Shown: positions 49,990 through 62,047 of the stretch, piece after piece | Layout of the letters: every line of letters begins with the position of its first letter | How positions within the stretch are numbered: position 1 is the stretch's first letter | Assembly (NCBI GenBank): GCA_022579005.1 | Contig: MU401669.1 | Coordinates: 1 to 62,245 of the forward strand | Source: Poronia punctata | Taxonomy: Eukaryota > Ascomycota > Sordariomycetes > Xylariales > Xylariaceae | DNA length: 62,245 nt | Reading direction: 5' to 3' | The notes under the pieces: model-generated | Database searches by the model: none | Seen by the model: only the letters and a program-made list of their open reading frames with translations | Told to the model about the DNA's origin: nothing | Translations under genes and position numbers: made by a program

Positions 49990-50457
49990 TCAGAGTCGGT
50001 CAATGTCCATGGCGCATAGGTCGAGCGTATTGTTTGTGTAGGGGTTCTTGTAGCCCTGTTTCGAAGTCCAGAAATGTCAGTTTTTCTCTTTCCCACTAAC
50101 TCCCGTTCTATCAAGCAGGTTTGGTATTTTTGCGACTTACGGTAGTTTGACAGCAGCCGGTGATGTTGTTCACGTATAAGTTGCACTCAAAGTACGGGTC
50201 CACTGCTCCCATCTGATGCGCCGAAATACCTAAAGTTTGTTAGATGATATGAAAAAAGATTTTGAGGGTGAGTCCGACTTACAGTTTACACCCACTTGAC
50301 CATTCAAATCTGTGCAACACTTGGGCGAGTAACCATTTCCTGCCGACGAATTGCAGGTGAAGTAGATCCGCGATGGCTCTCTGGGGATCATCTGCGACAA
50401 GGGATGGGCCATGACGGCACCGGTCAGGAGAGTCGCGACTGCTGTGATGAAATGCAT
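49990..50457 (-). CDS. Small secreted eight-cysteine protein, hydrophobin-like
   Basis: Three exons: 50457-50283, 50229-50141 and 50055-49990, giving 109 aa. Introns of 53 and 85 nt have GTAAGT donors and TAG/CAG acceptors; phases 1 and 0 agree. The signal peptide is MHFITAVATLLTGAVMAHP. The mature part has eight cysteines in the order C-CC-C-C-CC-C, the hydrophobin pattern, with spacings 11, 10, 14, 9 and 16; cysteine 4 codon is completed across intron 1. The last spacing is longer than in classical class II hydrophobins, so it may be a divergent hydrophobin or another small secreted cysteine protein. An NIT sequon is present. An upstream Met at 50523 would bury the signal peptide and was not used. 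It is the last intact gene before the AT-rich block. Confidence 0.75.
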
Positions 50458-52910
50458 TTTTGGATATGTGGTAGGATAGTATGGGAAAGCGAATGTGGGT
50501 CTATGGTTGTAAGAGTAGTTCAACGAGGGAAGATCGGAACAAAGTCAAAGAGTCTGAATGATGCCTCGTAAGGTAGGTAAACAACGAAAAAACGAAGGCG
50601 CAGATGGCTAGGTATTTAACTTATCCAAGGATCGGCATATATATCTAGGTTTAGTAGCATAGCAAAGACTGTTGATCCTTTAGATTAGATAATCTAGCCC
50701 CTAGTCCTTAAGTACGGCAGACAAGAGGGGTTACTGTTTGTTTATTGTTTTTTTGTCTAAATTTTGTATTAGGTACACCTAGGGGCTTTAATAGCTAAGC
50801 GGTTAAAAATATAATTATATATATGCAGGTTTATTTTTAATTGTACTTTTTTTTATTATAATTAAGCTATATAAATATAAGCTGTTTTTTAATACGTTAT
50901 ATTTATATAAAATAAAGTTAAATATTTACAAGCATACTTATAAGTAATTAAATTAATTTAAACTTAAATAAAAAATATAAATACATAGCAGTTATTTACT
51001 TTTTTTTGCAACTAAAAATAAACTTATATAACGTTTATTTATATAACTATAACTTAACTTTATTTTTTAAGTTTTTTTATAATAGTAAAACTATTATTTA
51101 TTATTTATATAATATATAAAATAACTTAAAATAAATTAACTTTTTAGCTTTTTATTTAAAATAAAAAAAGCATATTTTTACGTAACTAAAAGTAACTTAT
51201 ATTAGCTAAAATTAACTTAAGTTAAACTTATAGCAGCTAGCATTAGCTTAAACTTTTTTACTATAGCTTATATTGTTAACTATTAAGCTTTGCTTTTAAA
51301 AAAGCTAAGCATACTATAGTGCTTATAGTATAATATTTTATTTATATAACGTAGTAAAAGTTTAACTAGTATAGTACTAAGTAATAAAATTATTAATTTA
51401 ATAGCAAATATGCTTAAACAAAAACTAAAACATTATTTATATATTATATAAAACTAAAGCATATTAAGTATATATACTATTATATTATAACTAATAGCAA
51501 TGCTAATTATATAAAAATTTATAAGTTTATATAAGTAAGCACTAGCAAAGTTGCAAATAAGCGTTATAAAAACAAGTAAAAAAAAAAAAAATATTAGCAA
51601 TAATATTAGCATAACTATTTATATAGCAACTAAAAAAAAGCACTATATTAAAAGCGTATAAATAACTAATTTATTATTACTATAATAAGTTATAGCAATT
51701 AGCTATTAAACTATATTAATTATTTATAAATTTAAAAACTAGCTTAACTTTATTTAATACTTTAAGCAAGATTAGCTTATTAAATTATTATAAGTAAAGT
51801 AAACTAATTACTATATTATTTAGTTAGCAATAATTAAAAATAGCATATACGTTATAAAGCTTAAAATTAAAAAAAAGTTTTTAATTTTATTTAAAAATAT
51901 TAAAAGCAAAATTATAGCTAGTAATAAAAAAGCTATAGGCAACATTTTTATAGTTAATTTATATTTTCTATGCTTTTTTTTTAAGCCTAATTAAAATTTT
52001 AACCTTTTAAAGCTACTGTTAAAGTTTAAAAAAAAACCTGCATAGCTAAAAATAAAAGCAAGCAAAAGCAAGGCAACTTTAATTAAAAAAAAATTAACGT
52101 TAATTAAAAAAAAACAAAAGTTAGCTAAATAAAATCTTGCTTAAATAAAGTAAAAATTAATTAAGTTTAAGCTTAATAAAAAAAGCAACTATAAACATTT
52201 TTTTACTTTAAAACAAGCGCTACTATTAAAAAGTAAAGTAAATAATAGTAGCACTAGCAAAAAAGAAAAAAAAAAAAGCAAAAGTTTATTTTAATTTTTT
52301 AAGCTAACATTATAAATATATAATATAGCAAAAAAAAAAAAATAATAAAGTAAAGCTAAACTAAGCAAAGCAATAAAAAAAAAAACGTATACTTTAATTA
52401 CCTTGCTAAAAAAAAACGTAAAGTATATATATATAAAAAAAAAGCGTATTAAAAATAATAAAAAGCAAAAAGAAAAAAATAATATAAGTTAAAAAATAGT
52501 TATATAAAATTATATAAGGTTTTATAAAGTAGTACAATTTAGTTTAAGTAATAAAGTAATAGTATTAATTTAAATAAAAATAAATAAGCATTTAATTTAA
52601 AAGCTATTATTTATTTTATTATTTTTTTTTAGCAACTTAAGCTTTTTTAAACTACTAGTTTACTTAGCTAACTTTAATAAAATATAATCTTATAAACTTT
52701 AAAACTTAAACAATAATAATAAAGCTAGTTTTTGCTTTATACGCTTATAATATATAAAGTTTTTTTTTAAATAAGTATACTTTTTTAAATAAAAATACTT
52801 ATATTTAAAAGTATTAATTATATTAAGTTTATATTAGTATAATATAATAAGTTGCTTATAAGTATTTATTATATTTTATAGCAAGTAAGTATATAAATTA
52901 ATCTTATTAG
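50458..52910. other. Boundary into AT-rich, RIP-like block
   Basis: The first ~300 bases are the ordinary upstream region of the hydrophobin-like gene. From about 50,760 the sequence becomes almost only A and T, with scattered G/C in contexts such as TAGC and AAGC. No intact frame. Probably older degraded repeat DNA into which the LTR element later inserted. Confidence 0.75.
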
Positions 52911-52915
52911 CTTTT
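52911..52915. repeat. Target-site duplication, left copy (CTTTT)
   Basis: CTTTT directly before the left LTR, identical to 60290-60294 directly after the right LTR. Five bases is the usual duplication length for Ty3/Gypsy integration. Confidence 0.8.
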
Positions 52916-53138
52916 TATAAGGGTTTAAGCAATAGGGTAGTTGTAAGGTGATGTTGCTGGCGATTTTAAGAACTAGGTATATTAAATAACTTTTATTTAG
53001 TTAGCTAGGTAGGTAACTAGACTGGCTAAAAGGATTAAAAAAGGTGTAACTAGCAAAGCCTTAGCTATTAGTTAGCGTAGCTTTGGCCAATAGGTAGTCT
53101 GTGCGCAGATAGCTTTTTTAGCTAGGTGCTTTGTTATA
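52916..53138 (-). repeat. LTR, downstream copy (3' LTR on minus strand)
   Basis: 223 bp, aligned without gaps to 60067-60289. By eye there are about 29 differences, all transitions. Both ends read TATA here; the other copy keeps TGTA at the outer end, so the original ends were probably TGTA...TACA. Confidence 0.92.
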
Positions 53139-55619
53139 CTGCTTTCTTTTTTAAGTTGCTAGTCTTTAGCAATTTTAGTATTTGTAAGTATATTTGCTAA
53201 TTAGGCCTATTTTTAATTCTTTTAATTAAATTAATTTATTAGCTTTTGTAAACTATCTTTTTGTTAACTTATTAGCTTATACTTAGCCTTATACATTTCT
53301 TTTTATTTATAACTTTATTTTAGTATTTACTTTTTTTTTTAGCATTATTATTTTGTTAAGCTTTTTGCTAAGCAATTGCTATTATGCTGCCTTTAAAGCT
53401 TTCTTATTTTAAGTTTATATATTAGCATACTTTTAATGCTAATATAGGTTAGTTATTTTTAAACTGTTAAATTTTTAATTTTAACTATAATCTTGTTTAA
53501 CTAGACAGCAACAAGCTAAAGATTATAATAATACTTAGTAAAAAGCCTTGCTAGCACTGCGTTTTTAGTATATATTTAGATTTTTATATTTGCTATTTTT
53601 GTTGCTTTAGCAATGTTAATTGCGCTTTTTATAAAAAAGACTACTAAGGTTGTTGTACTATACGTTTACTACTTTTTTACTTATTAGTTTGCTTAAATAT
53701 TTATTTTTTTTTAAATATTTTTTGCTTTAGTTAGTGTAGCTTAATAGATTATGTAGTATGCTACTTGTTTTTGCGCTAAAATAAAAAACGCTTAGTAAAA
53801 CTATTAAGCTATTGTTACTAAGGCTAAAAATAAAAACGAAAATAAAAACGTAAGTATAAACGCTACTTTATTAAATAATATTTTTATTATTATAAGTTAA
53901 CGTATATTTTGCTTATTTAAAGCAGGCTTAGCTTTTTAGCGTATAGTTGTTTTTAAAAAAAAGCTAGTTATACTAGTTAAAAAAAAAAAGCAACGCTATG
54001 CTGCTATTTATTAAGAATTAGTTATTATTTATTGTTTATTAACTATTATAGTTGCTTTTTTTACTATTTATACTTTTGCTGCTTATTTGCTAGTATACTT
54101 GCTAATATTTAGCAGTTTTATATTAGTAAAAAAAAGCTTTTACCTAATAACTTTAATAATATTATATATAAAGCTTAGTTTTTTATTTCCTTTTTAAAGT
54201 ACTAAAATAGCCTTTTAAGCAATTTAAATGCTTGTTTGCGCTAGTTATATATATTTATTTTAAAAGTTGCTAATAAAAAGCTAAACTTTAAAAAAGCTTA
54301 TAAAAATAAAAGTATTAAAGCGTTTTTTAGTATTAGCAAAGCTTATTAGGAGATTTTTGCTTATAATATAATTTTTACTACTATTGTTAGCTTTATTTAC
54401 AATACTTATTAAACTACGTTGCTTATTTTTAGCTATAGCTATTTTAATAGCATAGTATATTATTTGCTTTTTTAGCTACTTTTTAGCTTTTGCTTGCTAA
54501 CTTTTTATTTAATAATAATGCTTTTTATATTAGTAGTTTAAAGTGTGTTTTAAGTTATAATAAGTTTATTAAAGTAAAAGTTTTTATTTTTTATAATGCT
54601 ATAGCCTAGTTTTAGCTTGCTTAGTAATAGCTTGCTATTTTTTTATTAACTAAATATATACTTTATAATTTAGTATTTATTATACTAATTATAACTACTT
54701 TACTTATTATTTTACTTAGTATAAACTTTTTTAACTTTTTTTTTATATTAGTTTAGCAAATAGCTTACGTTTACTAAGTATTTAGCTAGCTTTTAAGTAT
54801 TATATTTTATTAGCTAGCCTTTTTATTTTACTAAGTATTTTTATTTACTTTAGTTTTTTTAATGCTAAATAATATTTTTTACTGCTTATTTTTTTTGTTT
54901 ATTTTTTAACTTAAGTAGCGCTGTTTTGCTAGCGTTTTTTAGCTAGTTTATTTATAGCTTAAATAATAATATAAAAAATATATTATAAACTTGGAAATAA
55001 ATTTTTAGTAACTAGATCTAGTATGCCTAAGTTTTTACTTTTTTAATAACTTTAACTTAAATATACATAAAAGCTAGTTTTTTTTTGCACTTAAACTTAA
55101 AGTATATTGTTAATAGCTTTACTACGTTACTTACTTAAAACTTTTTTAATATATAGTATTTATTATAATACTTTTGCATTAACTTTATTGCTTGTTTTTA
55201 ATGCTTGCAAACTGCGTAGCATATAGCTTTTATTTGCTATAGCTTTTTTTTTACCTTTTAAATATTAAATTAAAGCTGCTTTAGTATATATTTAATACTT
55301 TTTAAGTAATATTTATATAATACTTTAAATAGCAAATAGCTTATAATAGTATATTAATTATTATTATACGTAAACTTAGTATTTATTAATACTTTAACCT
55401 AGCTATTTAGCTTACTATTATAAAAAGTGCAAAAGTACTTTTTTAAAGTTTAGTATACTTATTTTGTTTAGCTATTAGTTTAAAGGTGCTATATAGTAAA
55501 TAGCTGCTAACGCACTTTTTATACTTTATAAAACTTTTTTTAAAATTTGCTTATAATAAGTTTGTTTTTATTACTTATAATTTTTTTTAAAAACTTATAC
55601 TAGCAGTTTACTTTGTAGT

Positions 55620-56000
55620 ATATAATTGCTATAAGCTTAGCAGCGTTAAGCGTTTTTTATATAAAGATAAACAATACTATTTTTATAAACTAGTTTATAA
55701 TAATTAAAATTATATTATAAATATTGCTATTTGCTTTTATATATAAAGGTAGTTTTATAATAAAATTTAAGCTAATTTCCTAAAAGGGCTATTTTAGTAA
55801 AGGTAATAACTAGAGCTTTTTATAAAGCTTATGCTTTAGCTTTTAAGCTTTTTTATATTGTGCATAGCTAGCAACGTATTTTTAGACGTTTTACTTTAAG
55901 CTTTTTTAGTAAAACTTATACTATAATAACTTAGCTATTTTGTTTTTTTTTATATGCTTAGCTTTTAAGTTATTATAGTACTAGTATATTAGTTGCTTTA
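55620..56000 (-). pseudogene. Integrase remnant of the Gypsy element
   Basis: Minus-strand translation shows the C-terminal end of the zinc-binding region, a KLYKKL segment and the start of the catalytic core EISLNFIIKLP at about 55,776-55,744, where an aspartate is normally found before the FI. In-frame TAG codons break it in several places, at positions where Gln, Arg or Trp codons are expected. Later parts of the core are too decayed to define. Confidence 0.75.
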
Positions 56001-57399
56001 CTAAAGCTTTTTAAGCTAAAATTACTAGCTATTTTTTAAAATATAATATACTTATACTATTAACGTAATACCTTTTATATATTTTAGCCTTATAGCGTGC
56101 AATTTTTGCTAGCTTTATAAAAGTAAGGTTTTTAGCTTATAGTTTATAAACTATTTTATAAAACTGCGTTAAAGCTGCTAGTTTAAAGGCTATTTTGCTT
56201 TAAGCTAATTTTTTAGCTTTAGCGCGTAAAACATATTAGTTATAAATAATAGCTTTAGCTCCTTTTTTTTAAAAAGCGGTTTTTGTACTCTTAGTAGTAG
56301 CTTTTGCTAAATAAGTTACTATTGCTATTTATATAGTGTATAATATATAAGTTAAGCACATATATTAGTGCTTTTTACTTTTTTGCTTTTAAGAATTGTT
56401 TATAATTATATAGCAAAAGTTTAGCGCTTTATAAGCTTATAAGTTTGCAATTTATACTTTTATTATTAAATAAGCTAATAAGTATAAGTTTAATAAAGCT
56501 TTTTAGGCTGCTTTAGTAGCGTAAGCTAATGCTTTACTTTTTTTTTTTTTTTTAAATAAGATCTTTGCTAATAATTGCTATACTTACTATAGTAGCTTGC
56601 TAACTAGTTAAAGCTTTTTTTTTAGCGTTAGTATTATATTTTTATACTAGATTTTTTTAGCTATATAATTTAGCTTTTTTAATAGTTTATTTGCTAGGTT
56701 TAATATGCTTAATTAGTATTTTATATTAAAATTAAACTATGCTAGCTTATATACTTAGTAGGCAAGCTTTTTTTAAAAGTCTTGTGCTAATAAGTTAACT
56801 ATGCTTTTTAAAGCTATATAATTTATTTATACTATAAAGGTTTTGTTTATTTTTTTAAAGTATTGCTACTAGTGCTTATAGCTTTTTATAATTGCTAAAA
56901 GCTTTTGCTAGCTTGTTACCTATTTAGTTTTTGCGTTTATAAGCTTTTATAACTAGTAAGTAACTAGTTTTTACGTTTTTTTATAAAGTTATAATAATAT
57001 TTTTAATATTGCTTTTATTAACGTATTTATTTTTATTTTAATGTTTAAATAGCCGTTTTAGTAGCAAAGAGTAGTTGCTAATATAAAGGCTTTTTTTACG
57101 TTTTTAAACGCCTAGTTTGCTTTTAAGGTCTATTTAAAAACATAGCCTAGCAAGGTATAACCTTTTAAAATTGCTATAATTAACGTTATAACGTTTGCAT
57201 ACTTAGCTATAAACTTTTTATAAAAGTTTATAAACTTTAAAAATACTTATATATTATATACTAAAGTTAATGCTTTCTACTCCTAAATAGCAGCGATCTT
57301 TTAAAAATTTATTTTTATTTTCTTAGTTATAATAATAAACTTTAAAAACTTTATTTTAGTTTTAAAAAACTTGCACTTTAATAGCTTTATAAACAGTTA

Positions 57400-57820
57400 A
57401 TATTTTGCTAACTGCTTATAAACTAATTAAAGGTGCTTTTTATATTTTTTTTTATTTTTTAAAAAAACTATAATATTATTTAAATAAACTATGTAAATAT
57501 AATCTACTAGCTTAGCTAATACTTTATATATGTAAGCCTAAAAAGTTGTAAAAGTATTAGTTAGTTTAAAAAGCATAACTATATACTTAAAATGCTTATA
57601 TTTTGTTTAAAAAGCGGTTTTTTACTTATTGCTACGTTTAATTTAAATATAATAGTAAGCATTTTTAAAGTTTAGCTTTAAAAAGACCTTTGCTAACCTT
57701 AGCTTATTTATTACTTTTAATATAAAGGGTAAAAAATACTTATTTTTTATAGTTACCTTATTTAAGCCCTTATAATTAACGCAAAGCTTTATAGTCTTAT
57801 TTTTTTTTAGTATAAATAAG
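57400..57820 (-). pseudogene. Reverse transcriptase remnant of the Gypsy element
   Basis: Minus-strand translation gives LCVNYKGLNKVTIKNKY (about 57,790-57,740), then KVFLKLNFKNAYYYI, and the catalytic box as VYLNNIIVF with YLNN at 57486-57475. The Ty3/Gypsy family has aspartates at the two N positions of the catalytic box, so the active site is lost by G-to-A change. Several TAA/TAG stops interrupt it. Confidence 0.85.
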
Positions 57821-59869
57821 ATTAAGGCTTTTATGTTTGCTTTTAAGTGCTATATATAGCTTGTTTAAAGGTTTTTTTTAAAGTACTTTTTAAGCACTTG
57901 CTATTAGGCCTTTATAGTAAAATAAATTAGGCTAAACAGTACTTGTGCCTTTTTTACTAAGTTTATTATATGTTGTGCTTTTTTTAGCACTAGTAACTTT
58001 TTTGCTAATAGCTTAAAATACATATGCTAAAACGCTTTAAAATACTTAAATAAATTAATTTTATTTTTAGTATTAAGTTTATTATTAATTTTAAAAAATA
58101 GTAACTTTTTTTTAAAGCTAATACTTATATTTATTAAGTTAGTAACGTACGCTGCCTAACTGCTGACTACGTTTTTAGCAAACTTTTTAAAATTTATTTT
58201 TTAGTATTTGCTATAAAACTATTAAGTAAAGGCTATATTTAATAGTATATTTAACTAACCTATTTCTAGCTATAACATTAAAAGCTTTAGTGCTTTTTGC
58301 TTTTTATATATTATATAGAACACTTATTTAAAGGTTTGCTTAATTTTTTAAGCGTTAACTATTTAAAAATTAGCTATATAGGCTGCTTAGCACCTTATTA
58401 GCTTTTTATTTAGTTTTATTAATAAAAGTAGTAAAATGTTTGCTTTTTATAAGTGTTTTTTTTTAAAGTCCTTATATACAATATTAACTTAAGCTTTTAT
58501 ATTTATATTTATAATAACTTTTTTTAGCTTTTGCTTGCTGTTTAAAAAAACTATAGCTGCTGTTTAAAACAGCTTTATAGTACTAAACGCTTTATAAGAC
58601 TTTGCTAAAGTAAATTAAATATATTAACTTATTTTAGCTTAGCTTTTAACTTTTTATTTTTAAAGTTTAACTAAGCTGCTTAAACGTTTTATACCTTACT
58701 TTTAAGCTGTTTTAGTAGTTTTTGCTTAACTTTACTTAATTAGCAATTTAACGCTAACTGCTTATTTTTTAAGCAATACTTAGCTATATAGCTTTTTTTG
58801 CTATAGTAGTAATACTTTATAAAGCTATTGCTAATATGTGCTAATTTGCTTTAATTTTAGTTTATTTATTATTTTAACAAGTTATTAGTTTTTTTTTTAA
58901 ACTACTTAGGCGCTTTTAAGTTATTTACTAACTTTTTTTGCTTTAGTAAGCATTTAGTATATTTTTGCTTTTATAGCAGCTTATACTCTTTGCTAGTATA
59001 ATGCTAGGTGCTTTATTATTTTTTAGCTTTTTAATATATTATAACTGCGTTGTTAAGCAATATATGCTGCTTTACTAAAACTTTTTTTAGTTTTTTTTAA
59101 AGTTTATACTAATAGTTAAAAGCTAGTTAGCTATTATTTTTTAATAATATAGCGCTTTTAAGCTTTTATATTAATACTTGCTAACAAAAAAAGAAATTTT
59201 TTAAGTTTTTATTTTTTTATTACTAAAGCTTATATAATTGTTTTTAAAAAGTTTATTTAAATAGCTTTAAATTAACGTTTTCTTGCTAAATAAACTTTTA
59301 AAAGTTATTAAAGGTAGCTTTATTTTTTAAGTTATTATAATTTAACATATTTTAATAAAAATGCTAATTTATTTAAATATTAAACTTAGCTTATATTAAA
59401 GCTTATATAATTTATATTAGATTTTTATAGCTAGGCTTTTGCTAATTGCTTTTTTTTATAGCTATAATTTAGTTTTTAATTTTTATAGTAGTAGCATTTT
59501 ACTTTAACTGCTTATAGTTATATATAAAGGCTTTAGCGTTATTTTTATATTAAGGCTTTTTTTGCTTAGTAAGTAGCTAAAGCAACTATAAGTTTTAGTT
59601 TATTATATTAATAATTTAGTTTAAAAGATTATTTTTTTAGTCTTTTAAACTTTTATAAAAACTATTATAATAAGAGCTTTTATTAAATAAGCTGCTATAT
59701 AATAGCAGCTTAAAGTAAAGAAAATAGCTTTTACCTTTTTAACTTTTTTAAAGGTTGCTAGCTGTTAGCTAATTATTTGTTTTAATAAGTAGCATATTTT
59801 ATTTTAGGTTTTTTAGTGCACTATTAGGTTTTTTGCTTTTTTTATTGCGTTTATTATTACCTTTTTGTT

Positions 59870-60032
59870 TTTAGTTATTTGCAAATTTAGCTTAACTGTT
59901 AGCTAGTTCTTTTAGTTTTCGTTGCTTATTTTTAGTGTTAGGTTTATTAAGCTTATTTATATCGTCGCCGGTTATTTGCTTAGCGGTTGTAAACCGTGCT
60001 TAGTTTCTAGTTTAAATCCCTTTGCTAGACAT
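59870..60032 (-). pseudogene. Gag start remnant of the Gypsy element
   Basis: An ATG at 60032-60030 opens a minus-strand frame 34 nt inside the LTR, reading MSSKGI, then a TAA, then TRN, another TAA, then ARFTTAKQITGDDINK. Both stops could come from CAA. This stretch keeps more G/C than the rest of the element. Assignment as gag is from position only. Confidence 0.5.
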
Positions 60033-60066
60033 TATGTTACAACTTAAAAATGTAAAGACAAAAAAG

Positions 60067-60289
60067 TATAAAGGTTTAAATAATAAAGTAGTTACAAAGT
60101 AATATTGCTAGCGATTTTAAAAACTAAGTATATTAAATAACTTTTGTTTAGTTAGCTAGGTAGGTAACCAGACTGGCTAAAAGAATTAAAAAGGGTGTAA
60201 CCGGCAAAGCCTCGGCTATTAGTCGGCGTAGCTTTGGCCAATAGGTGGTCTGTGCGCAGATAGCTTCTTTAGCTAGGTGCCCCGTTACA
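60067..60289 (-). repeat. LTR, upstream copy (5' LTR on minus strand)
   Basis: 223 bp. On the minus strand it begins TGTAACGGGGCACC at 60289. The half nearest 60289 keeps more G/C than the left LTR, while the half nearest 60067 keeps less, so the two copies were mutated unevenly. Confidence 0.92.
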
Positions 60290-60294
60290 CTTTT
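60290..60294. repeat. Target-site duplication, right copy (CTTTT)
   Basis: Identical to 52911-52915 and directly adjacent to the LTR end. Confidence 0.8.
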
Positions 60295-62047
60295 ACTAAC
60301 TTATTTAACTTTTTTTACTTTATATTATTAAGTAGTATTTAATAATTAATATATTAGTTATTAAGGTTAAGTATAATAAATAAGTAATATAAAACGCTAA
60401 AAACAATATAAAGTTATTTAAGTTATTTATATATTTAGTAGCTATTTTAAAGCAAAATAAAGTTTGCAATTTTATTTTAAAGTACTAGTATAAAAATATA
60501 TAGTATTATAATTTAGTTAGTAAAACAAAACTAAAAAAACAAGCTAGCGCTTTTAATATAATAAAAGTAGTTTTAAATATAATTAATATTAGCAAGGTAG
60601 TATAAGGTTATATAAAGTTATATATATACGTATACGCTAAAATAAAGTCTTGCTTTTTTATAGCTTATTTTATTAAGCTTTAATATATTAATTTTTAGTA
60701 CTTTTGCTATATAAAAAGCAAGACTTTTATAGCAATAGCTATATAAAGTAAAGTTGCTTTAGTACTTATTTTAGCTAAGTTAGGTATAGCTTAAGTTTAG
60801 CTTTAAAAGTATTATTTTTTTATAATTAAAGTTATTAAGTAACGTGCAATACTTTAGCTATATTAAAAAAAAAATAATAAGTTATTGCTATTATTATAGT
60901 TTTTTTTTTATAGTTAGCATAAATAATTTAAAAAATAAAGCTATATTTTTTAATAATATATAAGTACTAAGCAAATATTGCTTATACTATTAAAGCTAAA
61001 AAGCTAATATAAAACTAAGAAATAAACTGTAAAAATGCGTTAATACTAGCATATATTTTAAATTTATATTTAGCAAGCTTAAAATAGCTGTTTATATACT
61101 ATATATAGTTTAGTTTAAATATAGTTTATTTAATATAGCAGCAATAGGCTTTATATAGCTTTGCTTTAATTAAATTAGCATAAAATTCTTAGTAAATTTA
61201 AAATATTAAATTATAAAAAACGTTTATTTAGCGTTATTAAATGTGCGTATATAATAAACCGCGTTTAAGTTAAAAGGTAAAAGCTTTGCTATGCTTTTTT
61301 TTAGTAAAAAAAAGTTATAATTACTTTAATTATATTTATATAAGCTTAATAAGCATATAATAAAATATTTACAAGTTATATTAAATATAACGCATACTAG
61401 TTAAAATAATAGTAAACCTTTTACAATTTAATATAAATATAAAGTTAGTATTAAAATAGCTATATTAAAAATATAACTTTTAAATATAAGTTTAAAGCTA
61501 TAAGTTATTAATTATATAAGTTTAATAAAAAAGTATATTTTAACGCTTTAATACTAAATAAAACGCGTTTTATTTATAAGTAACTAAAAATTAAGTATTA
61601 AGTTTATTAAAAATTATTATAACTAGCGTTTTAATTTTATATTATTTAATAATTTAGTTTTTATAAGGGTTAAAGTTAAGTAGTTTGCATAGCATTTTAT
61701 ATAAGGCGTATAAGTATAAATATAAAAGTAAACAAAAAAAAAAAATAATAGCTAGAAATGCTATAAGTAATATAAATACAAGCTTAATTAATAAAGCAAA
61801 GTAAAAAAAAAACAAAGAAAATAAAGCTTATATAAACTTATATAAAGTTATAAAAGGTTATATAATATTAAATATAAGTATATTATATTATTATAATATT
61901 AAATAAATAAATAAACCTTATTTTTAAAATAAATACTAATTAAATAAGCTATTAGTATTTATAAAAAGCTAATATAATGCTTTTAAAATAAGTAAATATT
62001 TTAGTTTAAAAATAAATAAAATAATATTAATATAAATATTTAGCTTA
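60295..62047. other. AT-rich, RIP-like block without genes
   Basis: Continuation of the low-G/C sequence outside the LTR element. No open frame and no second copy of the LTR was seen. Probably a separate, older repeat. Confidence 0.7.

Larger units (their letters stand above)
52916..60289 (-). mobile_element. Complete but RIP-inactivated Ty3/Gypsy LTR retrotransposon
   Basis: A 7374-bp element bounded by two 223-bp direct repeats and a CTTTT duplication. It reads on the minus strand: 5' LTR at 60289-60067, gag-like start at 60032, reverse transcriptase remnant near 57,800-57,400, integrase remnant near 56,000-55,620, and 3' LTR at 53138-52916. Gag-RT-integrase is the Ty3/Gypsy order. All recognisable stretches are interrupted by stops at positions explained by C-to-T or G-to-A change, and the sequence is extremely AT-rich. 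Nothing here can be functional. Protease and RNase H parts were not pinned down. Confidence 0.9.

Noticed and set aside
50780..50815. tRNA box-A-like string TAGCTAAGCGGTTAAA at the edge of the AT block
   Set aside because: No matching box B or cloverleaf follows within tRNA distance; a RIP-degraded tRNA-derived repeat is possible but not supported.
51830..52320. Lys-rich plus-strand frame with relatively few stops, possibly a decayed DNA transposase
   Set aside because: Stops are still frequent and no conserved motif could be matched; AT-rich DNA gives Lys/Asn/Ile-rich frames by chance.
59960..60032. Possible tRNA (loop with GTA between short stems) in the more G/C-rich part of the retroelement
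   Set aside because: D-arm, T-arm and acceptor stems do not pair; it reads better as the gag start on the minus strand.
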